Of a DNA stretch of 64,000 nt, positions 54,155 through 63,885 are shown in pieces. Within the stretch, counting starts at the first letter, position 1. Each line of letters begins with the position of its first letter. This DNA comes from Maribacter aquimaris. Lineage in GTDB: Bacteria > Bacteroidota > Bacteroidia > Flavobacteriales > Flavobacteriaceae. The notes under the pieces are model-generated. The model was not told where the DNA came from. It ran no database searches and saw only the letters and a program-made list of their open reading frames with translations. The DNA is taken from positions 91,626-155,625 of the forward strand of contig NZ_JABTCF010000014.1 of assembly GCF_014596745.1 (NCBI RefSeq), written 5' to 3'. The position numbers and the translations under genes are program-made.

Positions 54155-55951
54155 TTAATCGTTCAATTTTAGAACGGCCATAAAGGCTTGCTGTGGTATT
54201 TCCACATTACCCACTTGACGCATCCGTTTCTTTCCTTTCTTCTGTTTTTCCAACAGTTTACGTTTACGCGAAATATCACCCCCATAACATTTGGCGGTAA
54301 CATCCTTTCGTAGGGCCTTGATGGTTTCCCTGGAAATGATCTTTGATCCGATGGCTGCCTGAATAGGAATATCAAATTGTTGTCTTGGGATAAGCTCCCG
54401 TAATTTTTCACACATTTTCTTTCCTATATTGGCGGCATTATCAGCATGTATAAGGGCCGATAAGGCATCAACGGGTTGTGCGTTCAGAAGAATATCGACC
54501 CGAACCAATTTAGAGGTACGCATTCCGATAGGGGCATAGTCAAAAGAAGCATACCCTTTGGATACGGTCTTTAATCGATCGTAAAAATCAAATACTATTT
54601 CCGCTAAGGGCATATCAAAATTCAATTCGACCCGTTCGGTGGTCAAATAGGTCTGATTGGTAATGACTCCCCTTTTTTCAATACATAGCGACATTACGTT
54701 ACCCACAAAATCGGCCTTTGTGATTATAGTGGCCTTTATATAAGGCTCTTCCACACGGTCTACTGTTGAAGGATCGGGAAGGTCGGAAGGATTGTTCACA
54801 ATCAAGGGAACTTCAGGATCCTTTCGTGTATACGCATGGTAACTTACGTTGGGTACGGTAGTGATTACCGTCATATCAAATTCACGTTCCAGTCTTTCCT
54901 GGATGATTTCCATGTGAAGCATGCCTAGGAAACCACAACGAAATCCAAAGCCTAAGGCCGCACTACTTTCAGGTGTAAACACCAAGGAAGCATCGTTAAG
55001 TTGTAATTTCTCCATAGAGGAACGAAGCTCTTCGAAATCTTCGGTATCCACCGGATATATTCCTGCGAAAACCATGGGTTTTACATCTTCAAAACCTGCT
55101 ATGGGGTTTACGGTAGGATTGTTGGCATCGGTGATGGTATCACCCACTTTGACTTCCCTGGCATCCTTTATACCGGTAATCAAATAACCCACATCCCCGG
55201 TTCGAATGACCTGTTTGGGATGTTGCGTCAATTTCAAGGTACCTACTTCGTCCGCATAGTAGTCCTTATCCGTGGCAACGAATTTTATCTTTTGTCCCTT
55301 TTTTATTTCGCCATTAATAACCCTAAAGTACGTTTCCACACCTCTGAACGGATTATAAACGGAGTCGAAGACCAAGGCTTGTAAAGGTTCGTCGGCAACG
55401 CCCGTTGGTGGTGGAATGTGTTCAATAATGGCCGTAAGGATCTCTTCGATACCAATACCGGTCTTGGCACTGGCGGGAATGATCTCGTCGGCATCACAGC
55501 CTAAAAGATCTACAATATCATCGGTTACTTCCTCTGGGTTGGCACTTGGTAAATCTACCTTATTGAGTACAGGAATGATCGTAAGGTCATTTTCCAAGGC
55601 AAGATATAAGTTACTTATGGTTTGAGCCTGAATACTCTGCGCGGCATCGACGACCAATAGTGCTCCCTCACAGGCCGCTATGGAACGGGATACCTCGTAG
55701 GAAAAATCTACGTGGCCTGGGGTGTCGATCAGGTTAAGGATATATTCCTCACCCTTATAGACATAGTCCATTTGAATGGCATGACTTTTAATAGTGATGC
55801 CACGTTCACGTTCAAGATCCATACTATCGAGAAGTTGTTCCTTTTTTTCACGTTCTGTCACAGAACCTGTAAAATCAAGCAACCGGTCGGCCAAGGTGCT
55901 TTTACCATGGTCAATATGGGCAATAATGCAAAAGTTTCTTATTTTTTTCAA
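54155..55951 (-). CDS. lepA: Elongation factor 4 (LepA)
   Basis: 598 codons, normal for LepA. The start is TTG ([18 protein letters not shown] follows, the invariant LepA beginning; an upstream stop codon excludes an earlier ATG). GTPase motifs: AHIDHGKST (P-loop), [17 protein letters not shown], with [14 protein letters not shown] as switch I. The EF-G-like domains and the LepA-specific C-terminal domain follow ([25 protein letters not shown], ending in a basic tail). It promotes back-translocation or helps 30S biogenesis. A TATATTTG element (minus strand, 56025-56032) could be its -7 promoter. Confidence 0.96.
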   Translation of the reverse strand: MKKIRNFCIIAHIDHGKSTLADRLLDFTGSVTEREKKEQLLDSMDLERERGITIKSHAIQMDYVYKGEEYILNLIDTPGHVDFSYEVSRSIAACEGALLVVDAAQSIQAQTISNLYLALENDLTIIPVLNKVDLPSANPEEVTDDIVDLLGCDADEIIPASAKTGIGIEEILTAIIEHIPPPTGVADEPLQALVFDSVYNPFRGVETYFRVINGEIKKGQKIKFVATDKDYYADEVGTLKLTQHPKQVIRTGDVGYLITGIKDAREVKVGDTITDANNPTVNPIAGFEDVKPMVFAGIYPVDTEDFEELRSSMEKLQLNDASLVFTPESSAALGFGFRCGFLGMLHMEIIQERLEREFDMTVITTVPNVSYHAYTRKDPEVPLIVNNPSDLPDPSTVDRVEEPYIKATIITKADFVGNVMSLCIEKRGVITNQTYLTTERVELNFDMPLAEIVFDFYDRLKTVSKGYASFDYAPIGMRTSKLVRVDILLNAQPVDALSALIHADNAANIGKKMCEKLRELIPRQQFDIPIQAAIGSKIISRETIKALRKDVTAKCYGGDISRKRKLLEKQKKGKKRMRQVGNVEIPQQAFMAVLKLND

Positions 55952-56024
55952 CTACGCTTCAGATTAAATGTCATTTATGTAAGACCCTAAGTCTTTGTAA
56001 TTAGACGTACTTCCTTTAAAAGTG

Positions 56025-56032
56025 CAAATATA
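56025..56032 (-). promoter_or_regulatory. -7 element for lepA
   Basis: Reading the minus strand, TATATTTG matches TAnnTTTG exactly, 73 bases before the lepA TTG. No clear -33 is visible. Confidence 0.4.
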
Positions 56033-56072
56033 ATGTAAAATAAACCGTAGTTGATTTGGCGTATTTATAGAT

Positions 56073-56078
56073 AGGAGG
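56073..56078 (+). promoter_or_regulatory. Shine-Dalgarno sequence of the outer-membrane protein gene
   Basis: AGGAGG, seven bases before the ATG at 56086. Shine-Dalgarno sites are uncommon in Bacteroidota genes, and none of the neighbouring genes shows one. Confidence 0.55.
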
Positions 56079-56085
56079 GTTTTTT

Positions 56086-58584
56086 ATGGTATTCTCGATG
56101 AATCGCACATTATATTGTAGGATTATTCGGTTAATAATTGTTAAATTCACGGGCCAATTATTTAGTTACGTGAATTATAGAGAACTTTTCCTTACCTACC
56201 TTTGTTTATTAACGTCCAGTTTTTTGTTACAGGCCCAGGAATTTTCAATCCAAGGGAAAGTGATCAGTAATGAAGGAGAGCCTGTTTGGTTGGCCAATGT
56301 TTTGTTGTTAAGTCCCACGGATACTGTTTTGATCAATGGGTCTTCCTCGGATGAAAGAGGACTTTTCAAGATTACCGGAATACCATCTGGCAATTACCTT
56401 CTTAAAGCCAGTTACCTCGAGAATGAATCTGATTATGTGGCTGTGGATATGACTTCCGATATGAACGTTGGTGCATTGTCGATTAGTAATTACGCCCAAA
56501 TGTTGGATGAGGTGGTTGTATCTACCCAAAAACCAAGAATCGAACGCAAGGTCGACCGTTTGGTGTTCAATATCGGGAATACGGCCCTTTCTGACAGCGA
56601 TATTTGGGAAGCCCTAAAACGTGCCCCTGGGGTGGTTGTCATTAATAATCAGCTTTCGGTCAATGGGAATAAGGATATTGGAATCATGATCAACGGCCGA
56701 AAAGTAAACCTTCCCAAATCGGATGTCATCAATCTACTTTCAGGAACTTCTGCAAGCAATGTCGAATCTATTGAGGTGATTACCAATCCCCCTTCAAAAT
56801 ACAGTGCCGAGGATGGTATGTTGATCAACATCAAAATGAACAAGAACCTTATTGCAGGGTACAACGGGGCCATATTCAATCGTTATACCCAAGGGGTTTA
56901 TCCAAAACATACCATAGGTACCGACCACTATTTTAAAGGCAATAAGGCGGGATTGTCCTTAAATTATAGTTTCAATAAGGAAAAATGGTATACGAAGTAT
57001 ACCGATATAACGAATTATATCGAGGATGGGGAAGTAACCTCCACGTGGAAAGCCAATGAAGATTATATCCGACACCGAAAACGCCATAATTTCAATGCGT
57101 TTTTCGATTATGTTTTCGATGAAAAAAATACACTGACCCTTTCAACCTTAAACCAATGGAGTCCAAAGGTGAATAGGGTATATGCCACCGAAACCGATAT
57201 TACCGATGCCAATGGCGGTGATCTTTCAAGCTTTATCACGACAAACGATTCAGGGGAGGATCAAATAAATACTTCCTTTTATCTCGATTTTGTACATAAG
57301 TTTGGAAAAAAAGGGGCCGAATTATCGTTGAACACCCATTATACCTATTACGATTATGAACGTGGACAAGATTTGAATACTACCTTTTTTGATAGCAATC
57401 AAGCACTTACCGACCAAAACGATTTTTTTACGAATGCTACCCAGGACATCAACCTTTTTAGTTTACAGGCTGATTTTGTTAGCCCGATAGGTACGTTCTC
57501 AAATTTTGAAACAGGACTTCGGTTTGCAGGAATCCACTCCGGTAATGAGATAGACCAATCAGGATTCGATCGCGACCAACCCGGTATCAATCCTACCGAA
57601 TCCGCTTCGTTCGACTATGATGAGAGTATCTTTGCAGGGTATGCGAGTATGGACAATACATGGGGGAAATGGAATGTGAAGGCCGGACTAAGGGGCGAAT
57701 TCACCAAGACCAAGGCGAATTTGGATGTTCTCAATTCATTTAACAAGGACACCTATTTTAAACTATTCCCGTCGTTATCACTTCAATACACGCCCAATAA
57801 TGATCACGATTTCCATTATCATTATTATCGAAGAATCACACGACCCCGTTACAATAGCCTAAACCCCTTTCAGGTTTTTCAGAGTTACAATTCGGTGATC
57901 GAGGGTAACCCGGACCTTTTACCCTCATCACGACACTATATGGTGGGTGGGTATACGTATAAGCGTGCCTATACCTTTGAACTGTTCTATAAAAATCGGG
58001 TAAACAATTACCAACTACTGGTGTTTCAGGATAATGAGAATGAGATATTGCGATTCATCAGCTCCAATGTGGATAGGGATATCGCCTATGGTTTTAACGT
58101 GACCGTCAATAAGAACCTTACCAATAATTGGAGTTTTTATTTTATGGCATCAACCTCATATATGGAAAGTAATTTCACCGATTTGGGTTCGGGGCAAAAG
58201 ATTAGCGAAGGATTGTGGAATACCTACATACGATCTAATAGCGGGTTTTCTTTTTTAACCGATAAAAGCCTTAAGGCCGATATCAGCATCCTGTATTCTT
58301 CCCCGGTAATCCTTGGCAACTCGCGGCAGGAAGATTATTTTAATATGGGTATAGCACTGCGTAAAACCATTTGGGACAACAATGCTAGTATTTCCTTAGG
58401 TATCGATGATGTTTTTAATGAGGCCAGCCTTTTCAATACCAGAAAATATTTAAACCAGAACAACACTTCGTATTATCGTCCTGAAAGTAGATTGTTGGTC
58501 CTAGGTTTTAGATATCGGTTTGGGAACACTAAGATACGCAGCAATAAGAAATCGAAGCGGGTTGATGAACGGGGTCGTATTTAA
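56086..58584 (+). CDS. Outer-membrane beta-barrel protein with carboxypeptidase-like N-terminal domain (TonB-receptor-like)
   Basis: 832 codons from ATG 56086. An AGGAGG at 56073-56078, seven bases upstream, is a Shine-Dalgarno, rare in this phylum, and supports this start; a GTG at 56170 directly before the hydrophobic signal core (YLCLLTSSFLLQAQ) is an alternative. A CarboxypepD_reg-like beta domain spans ~52-130 (GKVISNEGEPVWLANVLLL), then a plug-like segment (VVVSTQKPRIERKVDRLVFN; IMINGRKVNL), then a large barrel (~270-825) of alternating aromatic strands with YYRRITRPRYNSLNPF, of the OMP_b-brl_3 type. Such proteins import or bind ligands; the substrate is not clear. Overlaps the convergent PD40 gene by four bases. 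Confidence 0.88.
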   Translation: MVFSMNRTLYCRIIRLIIVKFTGQLFSYVNYRELFLTYLCLLTSSFLLQAQEFSIQGKVISNEGEPVWLANVLLLSPTDTVLINGSSSDERGLFKITGIPSGNYLLKASYLENESDYVAVDMTSDMNVGALSISNYAQMLDEVVVSTQKPRIERKVDRLVFNIGNTALSDSDIWEALKRAPGVVVINNQLSVNGNKDIGIMINGRKVNLPKSDVINLLSGTSASNVESIEVITNPPSKYSAEDGMLINIKMNKNLIAGYNGAIFNRYTQGVYPKHTIGTDHYFKGNKAGLSLNYSFNKEKWYTKYTDITNYIEDGEVTSTWKANEDYIRHRKRHNFNAFFDYVFDEKNTLTLSTLNQWSPKVNRVYATETDITDANGGDLSSFITTNDSGEDQINTSFYLDFVHKFGKKGAELSLNTHYTYYDYERGQDLNTTFFDSNQALTDQNDFFTNATQDINLFSLQADFVSPIGTFSNFETGLRFAGIHSGNEIDQSGFDRDQPGINPTESASFDYDESIFAGYASMDNTWGKWNVKAGLRGEFTKTKANLDVLNSFNKDTYFKLFPSLSLQYTPNNDHDFHYHYYRRITRPRYNSLNPFQVFQSYNSVIEGNPDLLPSSRHYMVGGYTYKRAYTFELFYKNRVNNYQLLVFQDNENEILRFISSNVDRDIAYGFNVTVNKNLTNNWSFYFMASTSYMESNFTDLGSGQKISEGLWNTYIRSNSGFSFLTDKSLKADISILYSSPVILGNSRQEDYFNMGIALRKTIWDNNASISLGIDDVFNEASLFNTRKYLNQNNTSYYRPESRLLVLGFRYRFGNTKIRSNKKSKRVDERGRI

Positions 58585-59687
58585 TCTTGCCACTCGGCAA
58601 TGAACAGATTGGTATCCCTACCACCCCCATTGTTTCGATTGCTCGAAAATGCCAAATACTTACCGTCGTTCGAGAAAACGGGGAATGCATCGAATGTCTG
58701 CCCATGGGTTACACGTTCCAGGTTTTTCCCATCAACATCGATGAGGTATAAATTAAAAGGAAAACCTTTCTCTGCCTCAAAATTGCTCGAAAAAAGGATT
58801 TTTTCCCCAGAGGGATGAAAAAACGGACTCCAATTGGCATTGCCCAAAAAGGTCAATTGTTTTAGGTTACTGCCATCGGCATCGCAGATAAAGAGTTCCA
58901 TTTCGGTAGGTTGTACCAGTCCTTGTGCCAAAAGGTCTTTATATTCCTTAATGGCTTCCGGTGTTTTGGGCCGTGAGGCCCTAAAAATCAATTGGGTGCC
59001 ATCAGGGGAGAAAAATGCCCCTCCGTCATATCCCAGTTCATCGGTAATCTGTTTGACATCGCTTCCGTCAAGGTTCATGGTATAGAGTTCCAAATCCCCA
59101 CTTCGGGTAGAGGTGAAAACAATCTTATCCCCTTTGGGAGAAACCGTGGCTTCTGCATCATATCCTGGTTCATCGGTTAATTGGGCGGTGATATTTCCCT
59201 CCAGATCTGCAACGAAAATATCGAAGGAATCATAAACGGGCCAAACGTATTTCCCGTTTTTACGCAAGGGTACTTCAGGGCAGGCCGCATCGGCCAAATG
59301 GGTAGAACCGTAAACAAAATGTTTGTTGTCCGGAAGAAAATAGGCACAGGTGGTTCGCCCCATTCCCGTACTGACCATAGGGGGTTTACGATCCTTGAAG
59401 TTTTCATCCACATCCATTAAGAACATCTGATCGCACTCAAGTCCCCAAGCGGCATTGTTCGATTGGAAGATCATTTGACGGTCATCAAAACTCCAGTATG
59501 CCTCGGCATTATCGCCCCCGAACGTAATTTGGCGAATTGATTTGAAATGTTTTTCCCCGTCGTAGATCAGGGTATCCGAACCGGCCATTAGTGATGTGGG
59601 CTTTTCTTTTTCCACTATCGCCTTTTTAGGCTCGGTCTTACAGTTCGTGAAAAGGATTACAAAGGAGAAACACAGTATAAATCTCAT
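58581..59687 (-). CDS. PD40/TolB-like beta-propeller lipoprotein
   Basis: 368 codons from ATG 59687 (MRFILCFSFVILFTNCK); an earlier start would add 34 residues before the signal, so it was rejected. The lipobox is LFTNC. The mature protein is a TolB/PD40-type propeller: repeated blades such as PKGDKIVFTSTRSGDLELYTMNLDGSD and PDGTQLIFRAS, with DGSNLKQLTFLGNANWSPFFHPSGEKILFSS. Such proteins are surface or periplasmic; interaction partner unknown. It is divergent from the M28 peptidase with only 35 bases between the starts. Confidence 0.87.
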   Translation of the reverse strand: MRFILCFSFVILFTNCKTEPKKAIVEKEKPTSLMAGSDTLIYDGEKHFKSIRQITFGGDNAEAYWSFDDRQMIFQSNNAAWGLECDQMFLMDVDENFKDRKPPMVSTGMGRTTCAYFLPDNKHFVYGSTHLADAACPEVPLRKNGKYVWPVYDSFDIFVADLEGNITAQLTDEPGYDAEATVSPKGDKIVFTSTRSGDLELYTMNLDGSDVKQITDELGYDGGAFFSPDGTQLIFRASRPKTPEAIKEYKDLLAQGLVQPTEMELFICDADGSNLKQLTFLGNANWSPFFHPSGEKILFSSNFEAEKGFPFNLYLIDVDGKNLERVTHGQTFDAFPVFSNDGKYLAFSSNRNNGGGRDTNLFIAEWQD

Positions 59688-59722
59688 AGGATGTTTATTT
59701 TTGGTAAAAACTTGGCACAAAA

Positions 59723-60949
59723 ATGATAAAAAAGATAATAATTCCGCTGATTTTAATTCTGATTGTTTCCTGTAAGCAAGAAAAGGCAACGAAATACAAG
59801 CTTCAAGACGATGTTTATTTCTTGGCCAGTGATAGCCTAAAAGGGAGGGCCACGGGAACCGAACAGGAGTTACAGGCGGCAGCGTATATCAAAGAAAGAA
59901 TGCAGGGCCTTAGCCTGAAACCTGCTGGGGATTCGGCCACTTATTATCAAACCTTTTCCTTTACCCCAAAGACAGATCCCCATCAAGAGGTTGCTTATGT
60001 TCATGGTGAAGGGGCCGTAACCGGTACCAATGTGATAGGTTTTCTCGATAATAAAGCAAAGCATACGGTAATCATCGGTGCCCATTACGACCACTTGGGC
60101 ATGGGAGGTCAAGGTTCCCTATACCGGGAAGGTAAGGCCATACATAATGGGGCGGACGATAATGCCAGTGGCGTGGCGGTAATGCTTCAACTTGCCGATA
60201 GTCTACAGCAAAACGGACCCAAAAACAACAATTATCTGTTTATGGCCTTTTCCGGGGAGGAAATAGGTTTGTTGGGAAGTAATTATTTCGCCAAGAACCC
60301 TACCATCAATCTAGATGAAGTTACCTATATGATCAATATGGATATGGTCGGAAGGCTTCGGGAAGACAAGACCCTTTCCATCAGCGGAACAGGTACTTCC
60401 CCAATATGGAAGCAAGTATTGAACGCTACCAACCCCGGATTTAAATTGGTCCTTAAGGAATCCGGAGTAGGACCCTCGGACCATACGTCCTTTTACCTAC
60501 AGGATATACCGGTATTGCATTTTTTTACGGGACAACATAGTGACTACCATAAACCCACCGATGATGCCGATAAACTCAATTATGAAGGCATGCAAATGAT
60601 TACGGGCTATATTACCGAAGTGGTCAGGGAACTGGACGACAATCCCAAATTGGTATTTAAAAAGACCAAGAACGAAAGCGATGAAGTTCCCCGTTTTAAA
60701 GTGACCTTGGGTGTGGTTCCCGATTATCTTTTCGATGGTAAGGGAATGCGTATCGATGGCATCAGTGAAGACAGACCCGCCCAAAAAGCCGGGCTGCGGA
60801 AAGGTGATGTGGTGGTTCAAATGGGCGATAGTACCGTGGTGGATATGATGGGCTATATGCGGGCCTTGTCCGCTTTTGAAAAGGGCAATACCACTAAGGT
60901 GGTCGTAGACAGAAACGGGGAAAAGGTCACTGTGGATATTACCTTTTGA
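59723..60949 (+). CDS. M28-family metallopeptidase lipoprotein with PDZ domain
   Basis: 408 codons. N-terminal lipoprotein signal (IIIPLILILIVSCKQ, lipobox IVSC). The M28 zinc residues are visible: His in IIGAHYDHLG (~119), bridging Asp in NGADDNASG, Glu pair in FSGEEIGLLGS, Asp in NMDMVGRL and His in HSDYHKPTDD (~275). A PDZ domain occupies ~320-405 (GVVPDYLFDGKGMRIDGISEDRPAQKAGLRKGDVVVQMG). Family members are aminopeptidases or related amidohydrolases; the membrane anchor places it at the periplasm. Its PDZ may bring substrates to the active site. Confidence 0.93.
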   Translation: MIKKIIIPLILILIVSCKQEKATKYKLQDDVYFLASDSLKGRATGTEQELQAAAYIKERMQGLSLKPAGDSATYYQTFSFTPKTDPHQEVAYVHGEGAVTGTNVIGFLDNKAKHTVIIGAHYDHLGMGGQGSLYREGKAIHNGADDNASGVAVMLQLADSLQQNGPKNNNYLFMAFSGEEIGLLGSNYFAKNPTINLDEVTYMINMDMVGRLREDKTLSISGTGTSPIWKQVLNATNPGFKLVLKESGVGPSDHTSFYLQDIPVLHFFTGQHSDYHKPTDDADKLNYEGMQMITGYITEVVRELDDNPKLVFKKTKNESDEVPRFKVTLGVVPDYLFDGKGMRIDGISEDRPAQKAGLRKGDVVVQMGDSTVVDMMGYMRALSAFEKGNTTKVVVDRNGEKVTVDITF

Positions 60950-61161
60950 TTGATAAATGATGAAGTTTGGTTTGACCCTGGGTTTAACCGTGGTCGAGGA
61001 TGCCCTATTGGTCAGAAGTGCTAAAATGAATACTTCCCACGGGGTTAGAACCCCTTTGAAACATGCAGATAGGACATGTTATTCCATGAAGTGATGGGGG
61101 ACTCATTTAATTTTTGGCTTCGGGGCGCTTTTCACGTAGTTTTGCATTCCAAAATAATGTG

Positions 61162-62160
61162 ATGCCAAAAATCGGAGACATTCAATTACCGGACTTCCCA
61201 CTATTGCTTGCCCCTATGGAGGATGTGAGCGATCCACCCTTTCGTGCCTTGTGCAAGGAACAGGGGGCCGATGTGGTTTACACAGAGTTCATCTCTTCTG
61301 AAGGATTGATCCGAGATGCCGCAAAAAGCGTCATGAAACTTGATATATACGAAAAGGAACGTCCTGTAGGCATCCAGATTTTCGGTGCCAATCTCGATTC
61401 CATGTTACAATCGGTAGAGATTGTTGAAAAGTCGAAACCCGATATCATCGACATCAATTTTGGCTGTCCGGTCAAAAAAGTTGTCAGTAAAGGTGCCGGT
61501 GCAGGAATTTTAAAGGATATCGCCCTTATGGTCTCTTTGACCAAGGCCATGGTCGAGCATACGCATTTGCCTATAACCGTTAAAACCCGTTTGGGGTGGG
61601 ACCATGACTCCATAAAGATCGTTGAGGTCGCTGAACGACTTCAAGACGTAGGGTGTAAGGCCATTTCCATCCATGGGCGAACCCGGGTTCAAATGTACAA
61701 GGGGGTTGCCGATTGGACACCGATTGCCGAAGTAAAGAACAACCAACGCATGCACATTCCTATCTTTGGCAATGGGGACGTAGACACCCCTGAGGCCGCC
61801 ATGAAAATGCGCGATGATTTTGGACTTGATGGTGCCATGATCGGAAGGGCGAGTATTGGCTACCCTTGGTTCTTCAAGGAAGTGAAACATTTTTTTAAGA
61901 CCGGGGAACATTTGGCACCTCCCACAATGCAAGAACGCGTAGAAGCAGCCCGTAGGCATTTACAGATGTCCATTGATTGGAAAGGGGAAAAATTAGGGGT
62001 TTTTGAAACCCGTCGCCATTATACCAATTATTTTAAGGGTATTCCCAATTTTAAGGAATATCGAATGAAAATGGTAACCAGCGATGATGCCGTTGATGTA
62101 TTTTCGACTTTAAATGAGGTTTTGGAAAAGTTCGGGGATTATGATTTTAAGGACTCCTAG
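61162..62160 (+). CDS. dusB: tRNA-dihydrouridine synthase
   Basis: 332 codons from ATG 61162 (MPKIGDIQLPDFPLLLAPMEDVSDPPFR). A 16-codon upstream extension from a TTG is unlike the family and was rejected. FMN-barrel motifs: APMEDVSDPPFRAL, DINFGCPVKKVVSKGAGAG with the catalytic Cys (~102), KTRLGWD, SIHGRTRVQMYKG, GNGDVDTPEAA and GAMIGRASIGYPWFF. The enzyme reduces uridine to dihydrouridine in the tRNA D-loop with NADPH. The dusB symbol is the usual one for this family in Bacteroidota. It overlaps the convergent permease gene by four bases. Confidence 0.94.
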   Translation: MPKIGDIQLPDFPLLLAPMEDVSDPPFRALCKEQGADVVYTEFISSEGLIRDAAKSVMKLDIYEKERPVGIQIFGANLDSMLQSVEIVEKSKPDIIDINFGCPVKKVVSKGAGAGILKDIALMVSLTKAMVEHTHLPITVKTRLGWDHDSIKIVEVAERLQDVGCKAISIHGRTRVQMYKGVADWTPIAEVKNNQRMHIPIFGNGDVDTPEAAMKMRDDFGLDGAMIGRASIGYPWFFKEVKHFFKTGEHLAPPTMQERVEAARRHLQMSIDWKGEKLGVFETRRHYTNYFKGIPNFKEYRMKMVTSDDAVDVFSTLNEVLEKFGDYDFKDS

Positions 62161-63353
62161 ATCGAAATCAATTTTTTGGTGATCCTACTACTTGCAATTT
62201 TAGAAGCGATAATGCCCAGGACCATAATGGTGGCCAATACGATTAGGATATTCATCAAGCGATATTCAACAGGGTAGGATAGGGATGGGGTGATCTTTAA
62301 CCAGCCAAAGGCCAATTGTGACCAAATCAAAATCGAAGCTAACAAAACCCCTATGACTCCGCCCGCCGTAGTGACGATGACCCCTTGCACAAAATAAATC
62401 CTTCGAAGATCTTTGATCGTAGAGCCTAGACTAAAAAGGGTTTTAGAGTTCTGCTGCTTATCCAAGATCATCATGATAATGGCCCCGACCACATTAAAAA
62501 GGGCAATGATCAACACCAAGGTAAAGATCAGATAGGTCGCCAGGTTTTCGGTATTCAACATACGGTAGAGCGAACTGTTCAGTTCTTCCCTGTTCTTTAA
62601 GGTGATGGTATTCTTAAAAATGGTGGCAATTTTGTTTCTTAGTTCGGGTGTATCGGTATTGGGGAGCAATTTGAAATTGATCCCGGAAACCATAGTAGTG
62701 TCTTTTTCCAAAAGTGCCTGTACAAGGGATAGGTCGGTAAATACATATTTGTGGTCCAAATCCTCTTCCACCGAATAAACGCCACTGATGACGAGGGGCA
62801 ATTCGTTATAGGGTTTGGTTTGCGAAAGGGAACCTTTGCCCGGTTTGGGGGCAATGACCACGAGTGGGTTTCGTGTTTGGTTTATGGTCAGTCCCAATTT
62901 ATTGGTCAAACCGATGCCTGCCACTCCCTGTTGGGGCGCATAAAACCAATTCCCGAAAATAAGCGCACTATCAATTTCGGTTGTCGTCGTATACCCTTGA
63001 TCTACACCCTTGATGTAGGCAAAATGGTTTTTGCCCTTATAGGTAAAGGAAACCTGTTCTTCCAATTCCTTGGAAAAGGAAGTAATATCGGTAATCTGGG
63101 TCAGCGCCTGTTCCTGTTCGGGGTTGACGCTAAAGAATTTTCCCGTGGTTGGGGTTGCTTTCAGGTCAGGGTCGAAGATATTGGTATAGGAAAGGCTAAA
63201 GGTCTTTAGGCCTGCAAAACCAGATAGGACGATAAATAAGGAAGCCGATCCAATAACAATGACGATAAAAGTGACAAAATTAATGATGTTCACAGCGTTT
63301 TGGCTGCTTTTGGAACGTAGGTATCGTTGCGCTATGTAGAACGGGAAATTCAA
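62157..63353 (-). CDS. ABC transporter permease, LolC/LolE (MacB/FtsX) type
   Basis: 398 codons from a TTG start nine bases after the rbfA stop (MNFPFYIAQRYLRSKSSQNAVNIINFVTF is the family start). One N-terminal membrane segment, a large periplasmic MacB-type domain (~45-260) and three C-terminal membrane segments with the FtsX motif (NVVGAIIMMILDKQQNSKTLFSLGSTIKDLRRIYFVQGVIV). LolC/E-type permeases release lipoproteins from the inner membrane; other family members export peptides. No ATPase partner gene is next to it. Co-transcribed with rbfA. Confidence 0.9.
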   Translation of the reverse strand: MNFPFYIAQRYLRSKSSQNAVNIINFVTFIVIVIGSASLFIVLSGFAGLKTFSLSYTNIFDPDLKATPTTGKFFSVNPEQEQALTQITDITSFSKELEEQVSFTYKGKNHFAYIKGVDQGYTTTTEIDSALIFGNWFYAPQQGVAGIGLTNKLGLTINQTRNPLVVIAPKPGKGSLSQTKPYNELPLVISGVYSVEEDLDHKYVFTDLSLVQALLEKDTTMVSGINFKLLPNTDTPELRNKIATIFKNTITLKNREELNSSLYRMLNTENLATYLIFTLVLIIALFNVVGAIIMMILDKQQNSKTLFSLGSTIKDLRRIYFVQGVIVTTAGGVIGVLLASILIWSQLAFGWLKITPSLSYPVEYRLMNILIVLATIMVLGIIASKIASSRITKKLISI

Positions 63354-63362
63354 GATAGAGGC

Positions 63363-63755
63363 CTACTTTTTTTTACGTTTTTCAAGAAGTTCCCTATTTT
63401 CAATGGGGTTTTCTTCCCTTTTCAATGACTTTTCAATGTTCTCGATATAATCCAAGGAATCGTCTAAATAGAACAAAAGCTGTGGCACCCGCCGTAGTTG
63501 GTGTTTGGTACGTTGGGCCAGTTCGTGCTTGATCAGGGGTTGGTTCGATTGTATGCCCTTGATCAATTCCTTGGCATCTTTATTGGGGAAAATACTGAGG
63601 TATACCTTGGCAATGGAGAGGTCGGAGGTTACGTTGACCTTGCTCACCGAGATCAAGATACCGGTCAACCCCCCATCAATGGCGGCGCGTTGTAAAATAT
63701 CAACGATATCCTTTTGGATGACCCCGCTTATCTTTTTCTGTCGTTGTGTTTCCAT
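63363..63755 (-). CDS. rbfA: 30S ribosome-binding factor A
   Basis: 130 codons from ATG 63755 (METQRQKKISGVIQKDIVDIL); a start 22 codons earlier was rejected because the extension is not family-like. KH-type fold of RbfA with ISGVIQKDI, ISVSKVNVTSDLSIAKVYLSIF and LAQRTKHQLRRVPQLLFYLDDSLDY, the typical C-terminal KH motif. RbfA helps the maturation of 16S rRNA at the 5' end of the 30S subunit, especially in the cold. It is the first gene of a pair with the ABC permease. Confidence 0.94.
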   Translation of the reverse strand: METQRQKKISGVIQKDIVDILQRAAIDGGLTGILISVSKVNVTSDLSIAKVYLSIFPNKDAKELIKGIQSNQPLIKHELAQRTKHQLRRVPQLLFYLDDSLDYIENIEKSLKREENPIENRELLEKRKKK

Positions 63756-63838
63756 GAGGCAAAAATACGCAGAAATACGTGTAAATTTGTTTTCAGCGTA
63801 TATTTCGACGAAAATGGACATTTTTGAGGTTATTTATG

Positions 63839-63871
63839 CTTGCAGCGTTTAAAAATAAACACTAATATTGC
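63839..63871 (+). promoter_or_regulatory. Promoter of the interrupted tRNA
   Basis: TTG at 63839-63841 and TAATATTG (63864-63871; consensus TAnnTTTG with one change) separated by 22 bases, 15 bases upstream of the tRNA-like sequence. A normal tRNA promoter arrangement in this phylum. Confidence 0.45.
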
Positions 63872-63885
63872 ATCCGCAAATTACG

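Noticed and set aside
61041..61054. Palindrome GGGGTT-AG-AACCCC upstream of dusB
   Set aside because: Two-base loop and no T-run; neither a terminator nor a clear operator, and not near a promoter consensus.
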